A DNA stretch of 64,000 nt from Pseudoalteromonas rubra (GTDB lineage: Bacteria > Pseudomonadota > Gammaproteobacteria > Enterobacterales > Alteromonadaceae): the NCBI RefSeq assembly GCF_000238295.3, contig NZ_AHCD03000044.1:186001-250000 (forward strand), written 5' to 3'. Positions 18,010 through 27,218 of the stretch are shown here, one piece after another. Made by a program: the position numbers and the translations under genes. Every line of letters starts with the position of its first letter. The first letter of the stretch is position 1. The notes beneath the pieces are model-generated. The model had not been told where the DNA came from. It was given only the letters and a program-made list of their open reading frames with translations, and ran no database searches.

Positions 18010-18657
18010 GTGAAAGCGATTCTTATAGGTGCGACAGGGTTAGTGGGAAAAAGCTTGCTTGAGCAACTGCTGGCAGATAGCTCTATTGAGCACGTTAAAG
18101 TCCTGGCACGGCGGGCAACGGGGATCACCCACCCTCGTTTATCACAGAGTATTGTGAACTTTGATCAATTACCCGATGACAATATGTTTGACGGTTATGA
18201 TGTGCTTTTTTCTTGTTTAGGAACAACGGTTAAAATCGCAAAAACGCGCGCTGCTCAGTACAACGTCGATTTTCATATGCAATATAGAGTCGCTGAACTG
18301 GCCTGCCAAAGCGGGGTTAAAAACTATGTTTTGTTGTCTTCTTATGGCGCCGATACTCAATCTGCTGTCTTTTATTCAAGGATGAAAGGTGAGCTAGATA
18401 CAGCAGTCAAAAAGCTCAAATTTGAAAAGATCAGCATTATCAGACCCTCTGTTTTAGGTGGAAGTCGGGAATCACTGCGAATTGGTGAAACACTCCTGAT
18501 AGGAGTACTCAGGGTTTTATCATTGATACCCTGGATGAGAAAATATCGTCCAATAGATGGCCGGTGTGTTGCAAGTGCCATGATCAACGCTGCACGAGAA
18601 AACCAAGGTGGTTATCATATTTATGAATTGGAAGATGTTTTTAGATTAATAAAATAA
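18010..18657 (+). CDS. NAD(P)-binding Rossmann protein (atypical SDR, TIP30/HTATIP2-like)
   Basis: A 215-aa atypical SDR. The dinucleotide motif ILIGATGLVGKSLLEQLL begins within a few residues of the start, and YVLLSSYGAD plus FYSRMKGEL (YxxxK-like) follow. Proteins of this type are often annotated oxidoreductase or NAD(P)H-binding. The frame extends to a TTG at 17998; I chose the GTG at 18010 because GGA lies at a proper distance. It is 16 bp downstream of the hydrolase and probably co-transcribed with it. The role in the cluster is unknown; it may be a neighbour rather than a pathway enzyme. Confidence 0.7.
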   Translation: MKAILIGATGLVGKSLLEQLLADSSIEHVKVLARRATGITHPRLSQSIVNFDQLPDDNMFDGYDVLFSCLGTTVKIAKTRAAQYNVDFHMQYRVAELACQSGVKNYVLLSSYGADTQSAVFYSRMKGELDTAVKKLKFEKISIIRPSVLGGSRESLRIGETLLIGVLRVLSLIPWMRKYRPIDGRCVASAMINAARENQGGYHIYELEDVFRLIK

Positions 18658-18924
18658 TAAGTTATAAATAAATAGAATAGGTATTTTGTATTTTTAATGG
18701 GTTCTCATCGCTTTTAATATTATGTAGGTGGTGGGTTTTAGCTTGGCTGAAAGAGTCAAGTTATTTTCAACTGTTTTTCGTGTTAATTTATTAATGAAGA
18801 TTCGTAAATTATACTGTTTACAGCAATTGCCTTTTATGTAACCATGGGTGCATGAAATAAATAATAATACTCTGTGCTTAAGTTTTTAATAGGCTAGAAG
18901 TAAGAGTGTAATAGATGAAAAGAA

Positions 18925-19821
18925 ATGGACGTAAGTATGTTGGAAAACCAAGTGGTCTCTCAAGTTATTCTTTTTCTTTGTTCCGTGGCTATCGTTTATA
19001 TAGTCAGTTACGCTTATTTGAGTGGGATTCTCGCCTTCGCGAGAAAAGGCTTTAAATATGAAGTGTTAATAGTTCTTGGTATTCCTGTTCTTTTAATTCC
19101 ATTTATTGATTATGCTGATTTTTACACTCGTCGACTGATTGTGCTGGAAACAGTTTTTAATATATTTGTCTTGCTACTGTTGTTTTCACATAAAATCAAT
19201 TTGGGTGAGAATGTTAAAAGGGGATTGAAGCTCCTGTTTGGTGGATGGTTCTTCTTACAGGTAGGTGGGTTCATCTATGCTCAATATACCAAAGAAGTTT
19301 ACCTTTTGATGTTGAATTCTTTCATGCTTTTTGTGGGGATCCTTCTTTTTTTCAAAGACACTAAGGGGCTTAGCGCTAAGGTCACAGACTCATCAAGAGT
19401 TTTAATATTTGGAGTGAATGAGCCAAAACTACTTCAAGTATTATACTTATTCTGGATATCAGGTGTTTTACTTGTTGAATACAATAGTTACCTCCCTAAG
19501 GTCATTGTGCCAATATTACACCTTTCTTCAGTTGTCTTAGCGATGAAATCAGGAGACTTCTTCCATACCAGAATCCTGACGGCAAGTCATTTGATGATCA
19601 TTAATGCAAAGTTACTCTATTTATATGATATTAATTATCAAGGTTATGATTTTGCCAGGATCCCTGATTTCATATCAGTTCCACATGTTGTTTCATTCTT
19701 CACGTACTTCTCCTTAATTGGGTGTACAGTCACTTTTGCGCTTTTGCTTTACTCACGAACAAGGAAAAGTCAAATTGACCCTTCTCTTTCAAACAGGGGC
19801 GCATTAGAACAGCCAGAATAA
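18925..19821 (+). CDS. Multi-pass membrane protein of unknown function
   Basis: I do not recognise this 298-aa protein. It has about seven to eight hydrophobic segments across its length, short loops and a polar C-terminal tail (residues about 275-298). The first segment starts near residue 12. It is AT-rich, like the flavoprotein gene at the left edge of the cluster, and stands alone with a 267-bp upstream gap and a terminator downstream. It could be a sensor-type membrane domain without an output domain, or belong to the cluster as a transporter or resistance factor; neither is shown by sequence. Confidence 0.65.
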   Translation: MDVSMLENQVVSQVILFLCSVAIVYIVSYAYLSGILAFARKGFKYEVLIVLGIPVLLIPFIDYADFYTRRLIVLETVFNIFVLLLLFSHKINLGENVKRGLKLLFGGWFFLQVGGFIYAQYTKEVYLLMLNSFMLFVGILLFFKDTKGLSAKVTDSSRVLIFGVNEPKLLQVLYLFWISGVLLVEYNSYLPKVIVPILHLSSVVLAMKSGDFFHTRILTASHLMIINAKLLYLYDINYQGYDFARIPDFISVPHVVSFFTYFSLIGCTVTFALLLYSRTRKSQIDPSLSNRGALEQPE

Positions 19822-19865
19822 AAATAATATTTTTAAAAAGTGATTCTCTAATTAAGCATGCAGTT

Positions 19866-19902
19866 GGAGTTGGCCTGAGCTTATTTAAGATAAGCCAACT
19901 CC
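19866..19902 (+). terminator. Hairpin terminator after the membrane protein
   Basis: Arms GGAGTTGGC...TTAT and ATAA-GCCAACTCC pair, with a 6-nt bulge on the left arm and a TTAAG loop, followed by CTGGTTTT. It lies 45 nt downstream of the stop codon. Confidence 0.6.
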
Positions 19903-20309
19903 CTGGTTTTGCTATAAATGACGTTTTTTTAAAAGTAAGCGGAAGGCTTTTGGTCTCTATTTAACAGGTTTTTATTTGCCATTAGTTTTTACGCTTTTAT
20001 TGTTTTTTGATTTTTAAGTTGTTTTTATTTGTTGGTTATTTCTTTTTCTCAATTGCCAGTTGTGTGTGCGGTTGATGCAATAAATTTCGGAGCGAGCTTC
20101 CAGGTCTTAGTGGGTTTTTAATAAAGGCGTTGTCGGGTTTAAGAGCTTTCTCAGTTGATTGGTTTTAGAAGTATTATAAATTGTGCGTGGTTTTCTTTTG
20201 GGTGTTATCCCTGTAAGTAGAGAAAATCAGGTGCTTATTATAAAAACGGGTGAGTGGTTTTCACTTGAGATGATTTATTTCTAAGGGTTTATGTTTAAGG
20301 AACTTTCCA
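19903..20309. other. T-rich intergenic region
   Basis: Nothing gene-like is seen. The stretch is rich in T on the + strand and should hold the promoter of the secreted chitin-binding-module protein that follows. A ribosome site AAGGAAC lies just before 20310. Confidence 0.4.
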
Positions 20310-21110
20310 ATGAATATTAAAAATAAAATGCTCTCCATGGCTATGCTTTTATCTTTGCCGATTGCTGGCATCTCACATGCTGAAGCAAGTGATATGAAAA
20401 AAGTTGAAATCAAAGGGTACACAATCTCTGGAGCAGAATACCTTCCTATACTTGGTTATGAAGAGTTTGCCTTTCCGAACCACGTTCAATGGGGTTTTTA
20501 TGGAGAGCTCAATACGTACGGTCACAATGTAGAGATCCCCGGTAACACGCTGGCGTGTGCTGAATCTTCATATGCAGCCTTATCTGAGTTTTTGGTAAGC
20601 CTTCCTCAGGAATTCGAAACGCTTAAAGACTTAGGTGCAACACGTCGGGTCTATATGTGGGTAACTGATTACTCGGCGGCCACTTTGGACAGAGCGACTC
20701 GACCTAGTAGCTTTTGGCACGTAAACAGTGGTGGGCCAATGGATTTCAGTAAAGGTTACTGGAAGTGGGAGGCCGTTGTTAAGCAAGACGGCTCATGCTC
20801 AATACCCACAAAGGAACAAGCGATTCAGTTTGCACAAAGAATCATTGGTGCTTACAAGCAAAGTGAAAACTACTGTGATTTTGCAGACGGCACTAAGTCT
20901 TCTGATAGCGAAATTGACAGCGTTATCTGTTTAGCGAATCAATGGACAGATATTTCCGCTGTTGGCACTACCTGGCAGGCTGACCGGGAGTACGTAGGTG
21001 GAGACGAAGTCGTTTACGAGGGTGTGCGTTATCGTGCGAAATGGTGGAACTTCAATCAGAATCCTAAGCAATACTCCACTCAAGGAGAGCCTTGGGAAAA
21101 GCTTCAATAA
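20310..21110 (+). CDS. Secreted protein with C-terminal chitin-binding (CBM5/12) module
   Basis: A 266-aa exported protein. A signal peptide (MNIKNKMLSMAMLLSLPIAG, cleavage near SHAEA) is clear. The last ~45 residues form a carbohydrate-binding type 5/12 module: W..DREYVGGDEVVYEGVRY, then AKWWNFNQNP and a terminal PWEKL. The middle ~190 residues are not a family I recognise. They contain three cysteines and many aromatic residues, and might be catalytic or a second binding domain. A role in attaching to or degrading chitin fits a marine bacterium but is inference. It is a single gene with its own terminator. Confidence 0.75.
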   Translation: MNIKNKMLSMAMLLSLPIAGISHAEASDMKKVEIKGYTISGAEYLPILGYEEFAFPNHVQWGFYGELNTYGHNVEIPGNTLACAESSYAALSEFLVSLPQEFETLKDLGATRRVYMWVTDYSAATLDRATRPSSFWHVNSGGPMDFSKGYWKWEAVVKQDGSCSIPTKEQAIQFAQRIIGAYKQSENYCDFADGTKSSDSEIDSVICLANQWTDISAVGTTWQADREYVGGDEVVYEGVRYRAKWWNFNQNPKQYSTQGEPWEKLQ

Positions 21111-21125
21111 ATTATGACCTAAAAG

Positions 21126-21144
21126 GGGGCGTTACGAACGCCCC
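21126..21144 (+). terminator. Rho-independent terminator after the chitin-binding protein
   Basis: A perfect 8-bp GC-rich stem GGGGCGTT/AACGCCCC with an ACG loop, followed by TTT, lies 15 nt after the stop codon. Confidence 0.8.
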
Positions 21145-21272
21145 TTTAACACCAAACGTTCAGCACAAACCCATGGCGTTTTATTTGTAAATATTAATAT
21201 TTGAAGTTGTGTGTCGTACAAAGATCTGGTTAAGGCCGGCTTAATCCCTGGCATCAATGGAGATGAGGAATA

Positions 21273-22148
21273 GTGTCAGATAATTCAACATTATTAATAG
21301 AGCCCGAAGCATTACCGAATACGATAGGTTTGCTAGGTCGGGCTAGTTGCAAGCGAACAGTAGCTATAGGTGCTCCTTCACTACCTGTAACCGTATTAAA
21401 GTGTCAAGGGATGAGAGTTTCTGAACAGAAACTACGGCAATTTAATTCGGTGATCGGATGGAATAAAAGTGAGCAACTTCCGCCTACTTTTGTGCATATT
21501 ATGGCGTTTCCGTTACAGATGTCTTTGGTATTGGAAGAATCTTTTCCTTTCGCATTGATGGGATTAGTGCATATAAAAAATACTATCAGTCAACTACGTC
21601 CGATCCATATTAATGAGAGTCTCGATATCAAATGTTACTCATCTGATTTGATCTCTCATAAAAGAGGATGGCAATTTACTTTAAATACAGAAGCGTATGT
21701 TGGGGATGAACTCGTTTGGCGTTCTGCAAGCACAAACTTGCTCAGGCAAGAAGTTCAAACGATTGCCCGTGGCAATATGCCTGCATTGAGGAAGCCCATT
21801 GAGCCTAAGGGAGCAACAGAAAATTGGACATTAGCCAATAATCTGGGGCGCAATTACGCCAAAGTATCAGGTGATTACAATCTGATCCATTTGTACCCGT
21901 TGACTGCAAAGTTATATGGTTTTCAAAGGCATATTATTCATGGCATGTGGAGTAAAGGCAGGGCTTTGTCTGCTTTGTCCGATGTACTGCCGCCCGCTTT
22001 TGAGGCACATGTAAAGTTTAAAAACCCCATACTTTTGCCTGCTGAGATTATCTTTTCTCATCAGTCAGAACAAAACCAGGGAAAATTTAGCATGTATTCA
22101 AACAATTTGTTGCAACAACATTTGACGGGCCACTGGCTGTCACTTTGA
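21273..22148 (+). CDS. MaoC-like hot-dog dehydratase
   Basis: A 291-aa protein of the MaoC/acyl dehydratase family, which hydrates or dehydrates enoyl/hydroxyacyl thioesters. The C-terminal half has the hydratase motif YAKVSGDYNLIHLYPLTAKL with the catalytic Asp and His, then HIIHGMWSKGRALS. The N-terminal half looks like a degenerate second hot-dog fold (double hot-dog, as in the family's larger members). The start is a GTG at 21273 preceded by GATGAGG. Its place before a TetR regulator fits lipid metabolism, though no direct link to the cluster upstream is visible. Confidence 0.82.
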   Translation: MSDNSTLLIEPEALPNTIGLLGRASCKRTVAIGAPSLPVTVLKCQGMRVSEQKLRQFNSVIGWNKSEQLPPTFVHIMAFPLQMSLVLEESFPFALMGLVHIKNTISQLRPIHINESLDIKCYSSDLISHKRGWQFTLNTEAYVGDELVWRSASTNLLRQEVQTIARGNMPALRKPIEPKGATENWTLANNLGRNYAKVSGDYNLIHLYPLTAKLYGFQRHIIHGMWSKGRALSALSDVLPPAFEAHVKFKNPILLPAEIIFSHQSEQNQGKFSMYSNNLLQQHLTGHWLSL

Positions 22149-22446
22149 TACCTTGCTGGCAAGTGTTATCAGGTATCAGAGCGATGGTCAGGCTCCAATC
22201 TTTGTTTTTCGCTTAATGCATGTGTCAATTGTTCAAGATTGGCTTATGTCTGGAGCTTGCTGGTTTTGAGAGACTGTTTATCAAAGTCAGCCTATCACGT
22301 TTTGCTTCCCTTATCTTCCCGGTGCATGGCGCTTTGTGGCATCTACCTGGATCGCTGTCAGACCATCCCCTGAGCCTTGTAGCGAGGCGGTTAAGTGCTT
22401 CAGGTGACGCTGGACAATTTTGATTAAGTTTCCGTCAACTTTTTAG

Positions 22447-22474
22447 TTGTATTAACGAACGTTCGTGCTATTAT
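22447..22474 (+). promoter_or_regulatory. Promoter with TetR-type palindromic operator
   Basis: A perfect 12-bp palindrome ACGAACGTTCGT is at 22455-22466. It sits between a -35-like TTGTAT (22447-22452) and a -10 TATTAT (22469-22474) with a 16-nt spacer. The next genes are a small membrane protein and a TetR regulator, so the palindrome is a strong candidate autoregulatory operator that would block the polymerase. Confidence 0.75.
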
Positions 22475-22496
22475 CTAAAAAAAAGGAAACACCGAA

Positions 22497-22931
22497 ATGA
22501 CTTCAAGACTAAAACTATCTGCACGACTGCTGGTTATATTTTGGGCGATACCATTCACATTCTTTCCAATGCAGCTACTGGAAGGTTTGGGACTGAATGC
22601 GGTGGGTTCTCCAATGTTTGTACGGCTGTTAGGTGCTGCCTATTTAACACTTAGCCTGGCGCTTTGGCTTTTTGAAGAAAAGCAGATACAGGTGAAAGAG
22701 GTTAGAATTATCAGTATATTATTCCATTTGGGGATGGGGTGGGGCATTATACACTCAGCTATTTTTCATCAATTACCCGTCAATCATAACGTAGCTTTTG
22801 TCGCGCTAATGTTAACAGCCATTGCCTGTTTATCGAGTGTACTAATAGACCTACTTAATTTTAATCGCATCGAGGCATCAAATGAGAAAAGGCAAACAAA
22901 CCCGCCAACAAATTTTAGAAACTGCGCTTAA
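22497..22931 (+). CDS. Small four-helix membrane protein, TetR-coupled
   Basis: A 144-aa protein with four predicted membrane helices and a polar tail. I do not recognise a named family beyond small integral membrane proteins often found beside TetR regulators. The gene starts 22 nt after the -10 element and overlaps the TetR gene by 50 bp in another frame, so the two must be co-transcribed. It may be the regulated target, for example a membrane-stress or permeability factor; this is inference. Confidence 0.7.
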   Translation: MTSRLKLSARLLVIFWAIPFTFFPMQLLEGLGLNAVGSPMFVRLLGAAYLTLSLALWLFEEKQIQVKEVRIISILFHLGMGWGIIHSAIFHQLPVNHNVAFVALMLTAIACLSSVLIDLLNFNRIEASNEKRQTNPPTNFRNCA

Positions 22932-23466
22932 TATTGCCACAGGCACCAGCTTAAACGATTTAACGATAGGCAGTTTAGCCGCGGCTACTGAGATGTCTAA
23001 GTCAGGATTGTTTGCCCACTTCAAATCCAAAGAGAATTTACAGCTCGCGGTTTTGGAGTATGCCCATAAGGTTTTTCGCGAACAGGTTATCGAGCCTCTG
23101 AACGATATTGAAGATCCCTTTGAGCGATTACTTAAAACGGTTGAACTCTGGCAGAAGTGGTATGGCCAACAGGCCCAGTCCTGTATCTATATCAGCGCTA
23201 CGAGTGAGTTTGATGATCAACCCGGGCCTGTACGAGACAAGTTGAAAAGAGATTTAACCTTGTTACTTTCTTTCCTTGAGAATCTGGTGAATAAAACAAT
23301 AGAAAAAGGTGACTTTAAACAGGACACAGATGCCAAACACTTTGTATTTGAATTCTATTCACTGTATCTGGGTTCTCAGCAATTGAAATGGGTTGATTTT
23401 GAAGACAGTGAACAATCGCACTTTTGGCGTGCTTTTGATAACCTCATTAATCGATATAAAAGTTAG
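22882..23466 (+). CDS. TetR/AcrR-family transcriptional regulator
   Basis: A 194-aa repressor. The N-terminal helix-turn-helix is clear: TRQQILETALNIA, then LTIGSLAAATEMSKSGLFAHF and KSKENLQLAVLEYA. The ligand-binding C-terminal half is divergent, as usual. It probably represses its own operon through the palindrome at 22455-22466. The ligand is unknown, but the fatty-acyl-type neighbours would fit a lipid effector. Confidence 0.9.
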   Translation: MRKGKQTRQQILETALNIATGTSLNDLTIGSLAAATEMSKSGLFAHFKSKENLQLAVLEYAHKVFREQVIEPLNDIEDPFERLLKTVELWQKWYGQQAQSCIYISATSEFDDQPGPVRDKLKRDLTLLLSFLENLVNKTIEKGDFKQDTDAKHFVFEFYSLYLGSQQLKWVDFEDSEQSHFWRAFDNLINRYKS

Positions 23467-23964
23467 AAACTCACTCTCGTAACTCAATGACTCTGGCCTA
23501 GTTTATTGAAAGTTGATAACGCGCCAGAAGCAAATGATGGAACGATTTGCCTGATAACAACTGGCCCCGGCAAAGATAACATTTAGCTGGATAGGGTGCA
23601 GGCAAAAACAGTTATGGGCTGTTTTGCGTGTTGGCACAAGATATTAGCAACATATTTGCTAGTGCTAATGACGTCGAAGATTGATAACCAAGAGAAATTT
23701 GTGTTGTAACTCAAGGTTAGCGCTCGCAGAAGCCTCACTCACGCTGATAGCTGCGAAAAGCGTATCAAGTTGTATTGTGTCTCTGAGCCCGCCTCTCAGG
23801 TACTTCGATTACTGAGTAACATATCTACCTGGCTATTTTATGACCTATCGTTTGTTGTAATAAACTTAATAAATTTCCCTAATTACCTGCTACTTACTGT
23901 TTTTTGAACAGCTCTCTTCTATATTTATTAAGATAATACAGTCGTCTGGTTTGTTGGGGGGCAC
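23467..23964. other. Intergenic region before the diguanylate cyclase operon
   Basis: No gene is seen. The sequence has several stop codons in every frame and no clear terminator hairpin. The promoter of the c-di-GMP operon should lie near its right end, where GGGGGG forms the ribosome site at about 23955. Confidence 0.4.
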
Positions 23965-25242
23965 TTGAGCGAGCCGTTACCTTCTATGTCTCTTGTGAAG
24001 AGATTAACTCAGCTTAACTTGTCGGTGATGGCGAGCAGTATGCTATTGGTCTTTTCGCTAACCTCGATATTGTTGTGGTTTGTGGTCCGAGACCGTCAGG
24101 CGGAAACCGCGGAAATTAACCTCGCTCAGCTGGCGCATAACGTAGTACCTATGCTGGTGTTTAATGACGCAGATACAGCCAGCAAAGAGCTGGAGTTAGT
24201 CGGGATTAATAAAGATGTGCTGTTTGTGTCTTTGCGTAATGCCAAAGGTGAGGTTTTCAGCGAGTATGCCAAGCCTAGTTTTGTGCCGTCTTCTTCTTTA
24301 TATCAACAAGTTGGCACTGAATCTCAGCGCGAATACGAAGGCGTGCGAATGCGCTTATATTACCCGGTGTCAATCAAAGGTAAGCTTGAGGGTGACTTGA
24401 TCATGGTGCTCGACTTAACCGGCATGATGTATTGGTATTTACAACTGGTGCTGATGTTGGCGTTGCTGATCGCCGCCTTATTTACAGGCTCTGTTTTCTT
24501 GCTGACACGTGTGCAGCGCCAGGCCCTGATGCCCCTGATCACTTTGTCGGAGCTGGCTCAGCGGGTATCCAATGAGCATAACTTTCAGTTGCGCGCGAAT
24601 GTGATCCGGGATGACGAAATAGGCATTCTAACGCGTAGCTTCAATGAGTTACTCAAGCGGGTGGATATTTCCCAGGCTGAACTAAAACAGCAACTAGAGC
24701 AAGAGCAAGCTCAGGGTCAGCAGCTCAAACAAATGGTACGCACCGATCCGCTCACCAACTTACCCAACCGGGTTGCGCTGAATCAGTTACTCAAAGAAAT
24801 AACCTGCGAGGGATGCAACCCCAGGCCGCTGAGTTGCCTGATGTTCATTGATCTGGATAATTTTAAGTTCGTTAACGACAATTATGGCCATGATGCAGGT
24901 GATGAAACCCTGATTGAGGTTGGAAACCGGATCAGCGCTATGATCCGTAGTGATGATCTGCTTTGTCGACTGGGCGGTGACGAGTTTGCGCTATTACTGC
25001 CCAGCATAGAATCCACAGAAAACGCTGAAAAACTGGCCGCGCGGATTGTCACCATTATTAACCGGCCCATTATGGTTAAAGATACTGTGATGCCAATTGG
25101 GATCAGTATAGGCCTTGCTTATACGCCGCTGGATGCGGATGCGCCCATGGATTTGCTCAATTGTGCCGACGATGCCATGTATGCTGCTAAACGTGCCGGG
25201 AAAAATAACTTCAAGGTATTCAGCAAACAGGCACCAGTATGA
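23965..25242 (+). CDS. Membrane diguanylate cyclase (HAMP-GGDEF), YfiN-like
   Basis: Makes the second messenger c-di-GMP. In order, the 425-aa protein has a membrane helix (about 18-38), a periplasmic sensor domain of ~110 residues, a second helix (about 153-175), a HAMP linker, a coiled stretch rich in Gln, and a GGDEF domain. The active-site motif GGDEF is intact in CRLGGDEFALLLPS and the product-inhibition I-site RSDD lies five residues before it. Start is a TTG at 23965 with a G-rich ribosome site; an ATG at 23986 is possible. It overlaps the receptor gene by 4 bp, and a YfiR-like gene follows, as in YfiN/YfiR signalling systems. Confidence 0.88.
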   Translation: MSEPLPSMSLVKRLTQLNLSVMASSMLLVFSLTSILLWFVVRDRQAETAEINLAQLAHNVVPMLVFNDADTASKELELVGINKDVLFVSLRNAKGEVFSEYAKPSFVPSSSLYQQVGTESQREYEGVRMRLYYPVSIKGKLEGDLIMVLDLTGMMYWYLQLVLMLALLIAALFTGSVFLLTRVQRQALMPLITLSELAQRVSNEHNFQLRANVIRDDEIGILTRSFNELLKRVDISQAELKQQLEQEQAQGQQLKQMVRTDPLTNLPNRVALNQLLKEITCEGCNPRPLSCLMFIDLDNFKFVNDNYGHDAGDETLIEVGNRISAMIRSDDLLCRLGGDEFALLLPSIESTENAEKLAARIVTIINRPIMVKDTVMPIGISIGLAYTPLDADAPMDLLNCADDAMYAAKRAGKNNFKVFSKQAPV

Positions 25243-27218
25243 AACAGCTGTATCTTATCGCCGGGTTGATTTACATGCTCTGCGCCTCTGCTCAGGCGCA
25301 AAATGACCCGCTCCCCGATCTGGAAGATTTACTGAGTCGGCAGCTCAACCAGTTACCCAGTAACACGCAAAGTTCAGCGGGGTCCAGAATTGAACGCTCC
25401 AGTAGTGACAGTATGGCCGTGACTCACGTGATCACTGATAAGGACATCAGGCAGTTCAATTTACAATCACTGGCAGACATTCTGGCTATGTTTGTGGGGA
25501 TCACGACTCGGGATAACAGCTCTTTCATCTATTTGGGCGCAAGGGGGATAGGCCGGCCCGGGGATTTTAATTCGCGCTTTTTGTTTTTGCTGGATGGCAC
25601 CAGGATGAACGAGAACCTTTTGGATGCCGGGCTTATTGGGTATGAAAATTTTGTCGATGTGGGGCTGATAGAGCGGGTGGAGTATAGCCCAGGTGCATCT
25701 GCTGCTTTGTATGGGAACAACGCGTTGCTTGGGGTAATTAACATCGTCACTAAGACCAGCAGCAAACTGCGTGGTCTGAACACCGCATTCTCTGTGACCA
25801 ACGATGAGACACAGCATGGCCGGATTACAGCCGGGTTTCGTTCAGAAGGCGGCGCGGATAGCTGGCTTTCTCTGAGCGGCTCTAAGTTACGCTCTATCAA
25901 CTTTCCTGTACCGGGTGCACCGCCCGAACTGCTGGCCTGGCAACATTTGAACAAAGAAAGCAGCAGTAGGGCGATGTTCAGCCATCAAAGTGGCAGCTTT
26001 CAGTTTCAGGCTGCGGCTTCACGGCGCCAACGCAGCTTCCCTGATGGTTTCAGTGTACTGCGCTCGGGAGCGCCAGTGAATATGACGCCGGAACTAGAGA
26101 CACTCGATAATGAAGCCTATTTTGTGGCGCTGACCTTTGATGACACCATCTCGGATGACATAGAAGCGTATTTTCATATCTCCACCCATGGTAACGACCT
26201 GATCCGTAACTTTCCGCTTATCTTACCTGATGGCGGGCTTGAATTTGTCCGCCCAATGAATTCGGGACGCTGGAGTAATGTGGATGGGCAGCTAGTCTTT
26301 CTGGGGGTCGAAAATCACGAATTTATGGTGGGAATAGACTTTCAAAAAGACCACCGGCAGGAGTTTAGTTCTCGCTCAAGCCTGCCCACCCAGTTTAACT
26401 TTGAGCAAAAAAGTAACGAGAATCGCTATGGCGTGTATGTTCAGGATCTGTGGCGTATTACCCCCAAATTCAAATTTCAGTGGGCGCTGAGATATGATAA
26501 CTCTGACTTTAGTTCAGCCAGATGGTCTCCTAGTTTTACAGCCAAATACAGTGTCACAGAGGGGCACCACCTGCTATTGCGTCACAGTCGGGCGTTCAGA
26601 GTCGCAAATTTTCTGGAACGAAATGCGAACAACGTATTCAATGAGCCAAATCCGAACAATGAAACCATTGATTATAATGAACTCAGCCTGGTACAGCGCT
26701 GGAGCGATTCGCTGTCGTCGTTTAGCACGCTGTACTACGCCAACATAGACAACCTCATCCATCAGGATTTTTTTCGGCCAATCTACTTTAATCCGCCGCC
26801 CATTCGCAGTCATGGTTTTGAATTTGGTGCAGACAAACGCTGGGCCAATGGTATGTCACTGATCGCCAGCACGGCTATTCAGCGCTCGCGGCTAAAAGGC
26901 GGATTTGGTATTGCCAACTCGCCGGAGTTTATCGGTAAGGTGCGTTTTAGCTTACCGCTTGGCCGCTCAGGCTTTACATTGAGTTTGAATTCTTATGCCG
27001 TCAGTAAACGAAGAACTTTTGACAGCCATTTACCAGGCTTTGCCAGCCATGATGTCAGTGTAAACTGGCAAAATAAGGAGGACTTATTCATTGCTCTTGG
27101 AGTCAGGAATATCACCGACAAAGAAATACTTGATATTACCGACGACGGATTTGTGCCTTATTTGCAGCGTCGTCGTCAGGTGCACTTGTCGGTTAACTGG
27201 GGCTGGAACAATGATTAA
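25239..27218 (+). CDS. TonB-dependent outer-membrane receptor
   Basis: A 659-aa outer-membrane receptor. A signal peptide (MKQLYLIAGLIYMLCASAQA) precedes a plug domain with LADILAMFVGITTRD, ARGIGRPGDF and the end-of-plug motif LLGVINIVTK, then a beta-barrel with alternating hydrophobic strands. It is on the short side for siderophore receptors. Its ATG overlaps the diguanylate cyclase stop and its stop overlaps the next gene by 8 bp. This means the receptor may act in signalling between the outer membrane and the c-di-GMP enzyme, or the operon may respond to its ligand. The ligand is not readable. Confidence 0.85.
   Translation: MKQLYLIAGLIYMLCASAQAQNDPLPDLEDLLSRQLNQLPSNTQSSAGSRIERSSSDSMAVTHVITDKDIRQFNLQSLADILAMFVGITTRDNSSFIYLGARGIGRPGDFNSRFLFLLDGTRMNENLLDAGLIGYENFVDVGLIERVEYSPGASAALYGNNALLGVINIVTKTSSKLRGLNTAFSVTNDETQHGRITAGFRSEGGADSWLSLSGSKLRSINFPVPGAPPELLAWQHLNKESSSRAMFSHQSGSFQFQAAASRRQRSFPDGFSVLRSGAPVNMTPELETLDNEAYFVALTFDDTISDDIEAYFHISTHGNDLIRNFPLILPDGGLEFVRPMNSGRWSNVDGQLVFLGVENHEFMVGIDFQKDHRQEFSSRSSLPTQFNFEQKSNENRYGVYVQDLWRITPKFKFQWALRYDNSDFSSARWSPSFTAKYSVTEGHHLLLRHSRAFRVANFLERNANNVFNEPNPNNETIDYNELSLVQRWSDSLSSFSTLYYANIDNLIHQDFFRPIYFNPPPIRSHGFEFGADKRWANGMSLIASTAIQRSRLKGGFGIANSPEFIGKVRFSLPLGRSGFTLSLNSYAVSKRRTFDSHLPGFASHDVSVNWQNKEDLFIALGVRNITDKEILDITDDGFVPYLQRRRQVHLSVNWGWNND

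Noticed and set aside
1187..18657. Complete tambjamine or prodiginine cluster
   Set aside because: The pyrrole-forming and condensing enzymes needed for these pigments are not present; only the alkylamine-type subset is.
22220..22423. 67-codon open frame between MaoC-like and TetR genes
   Set aside because: No ribosome site and no match to known protein composition; it overlaps the promoter side of the TetR operon.
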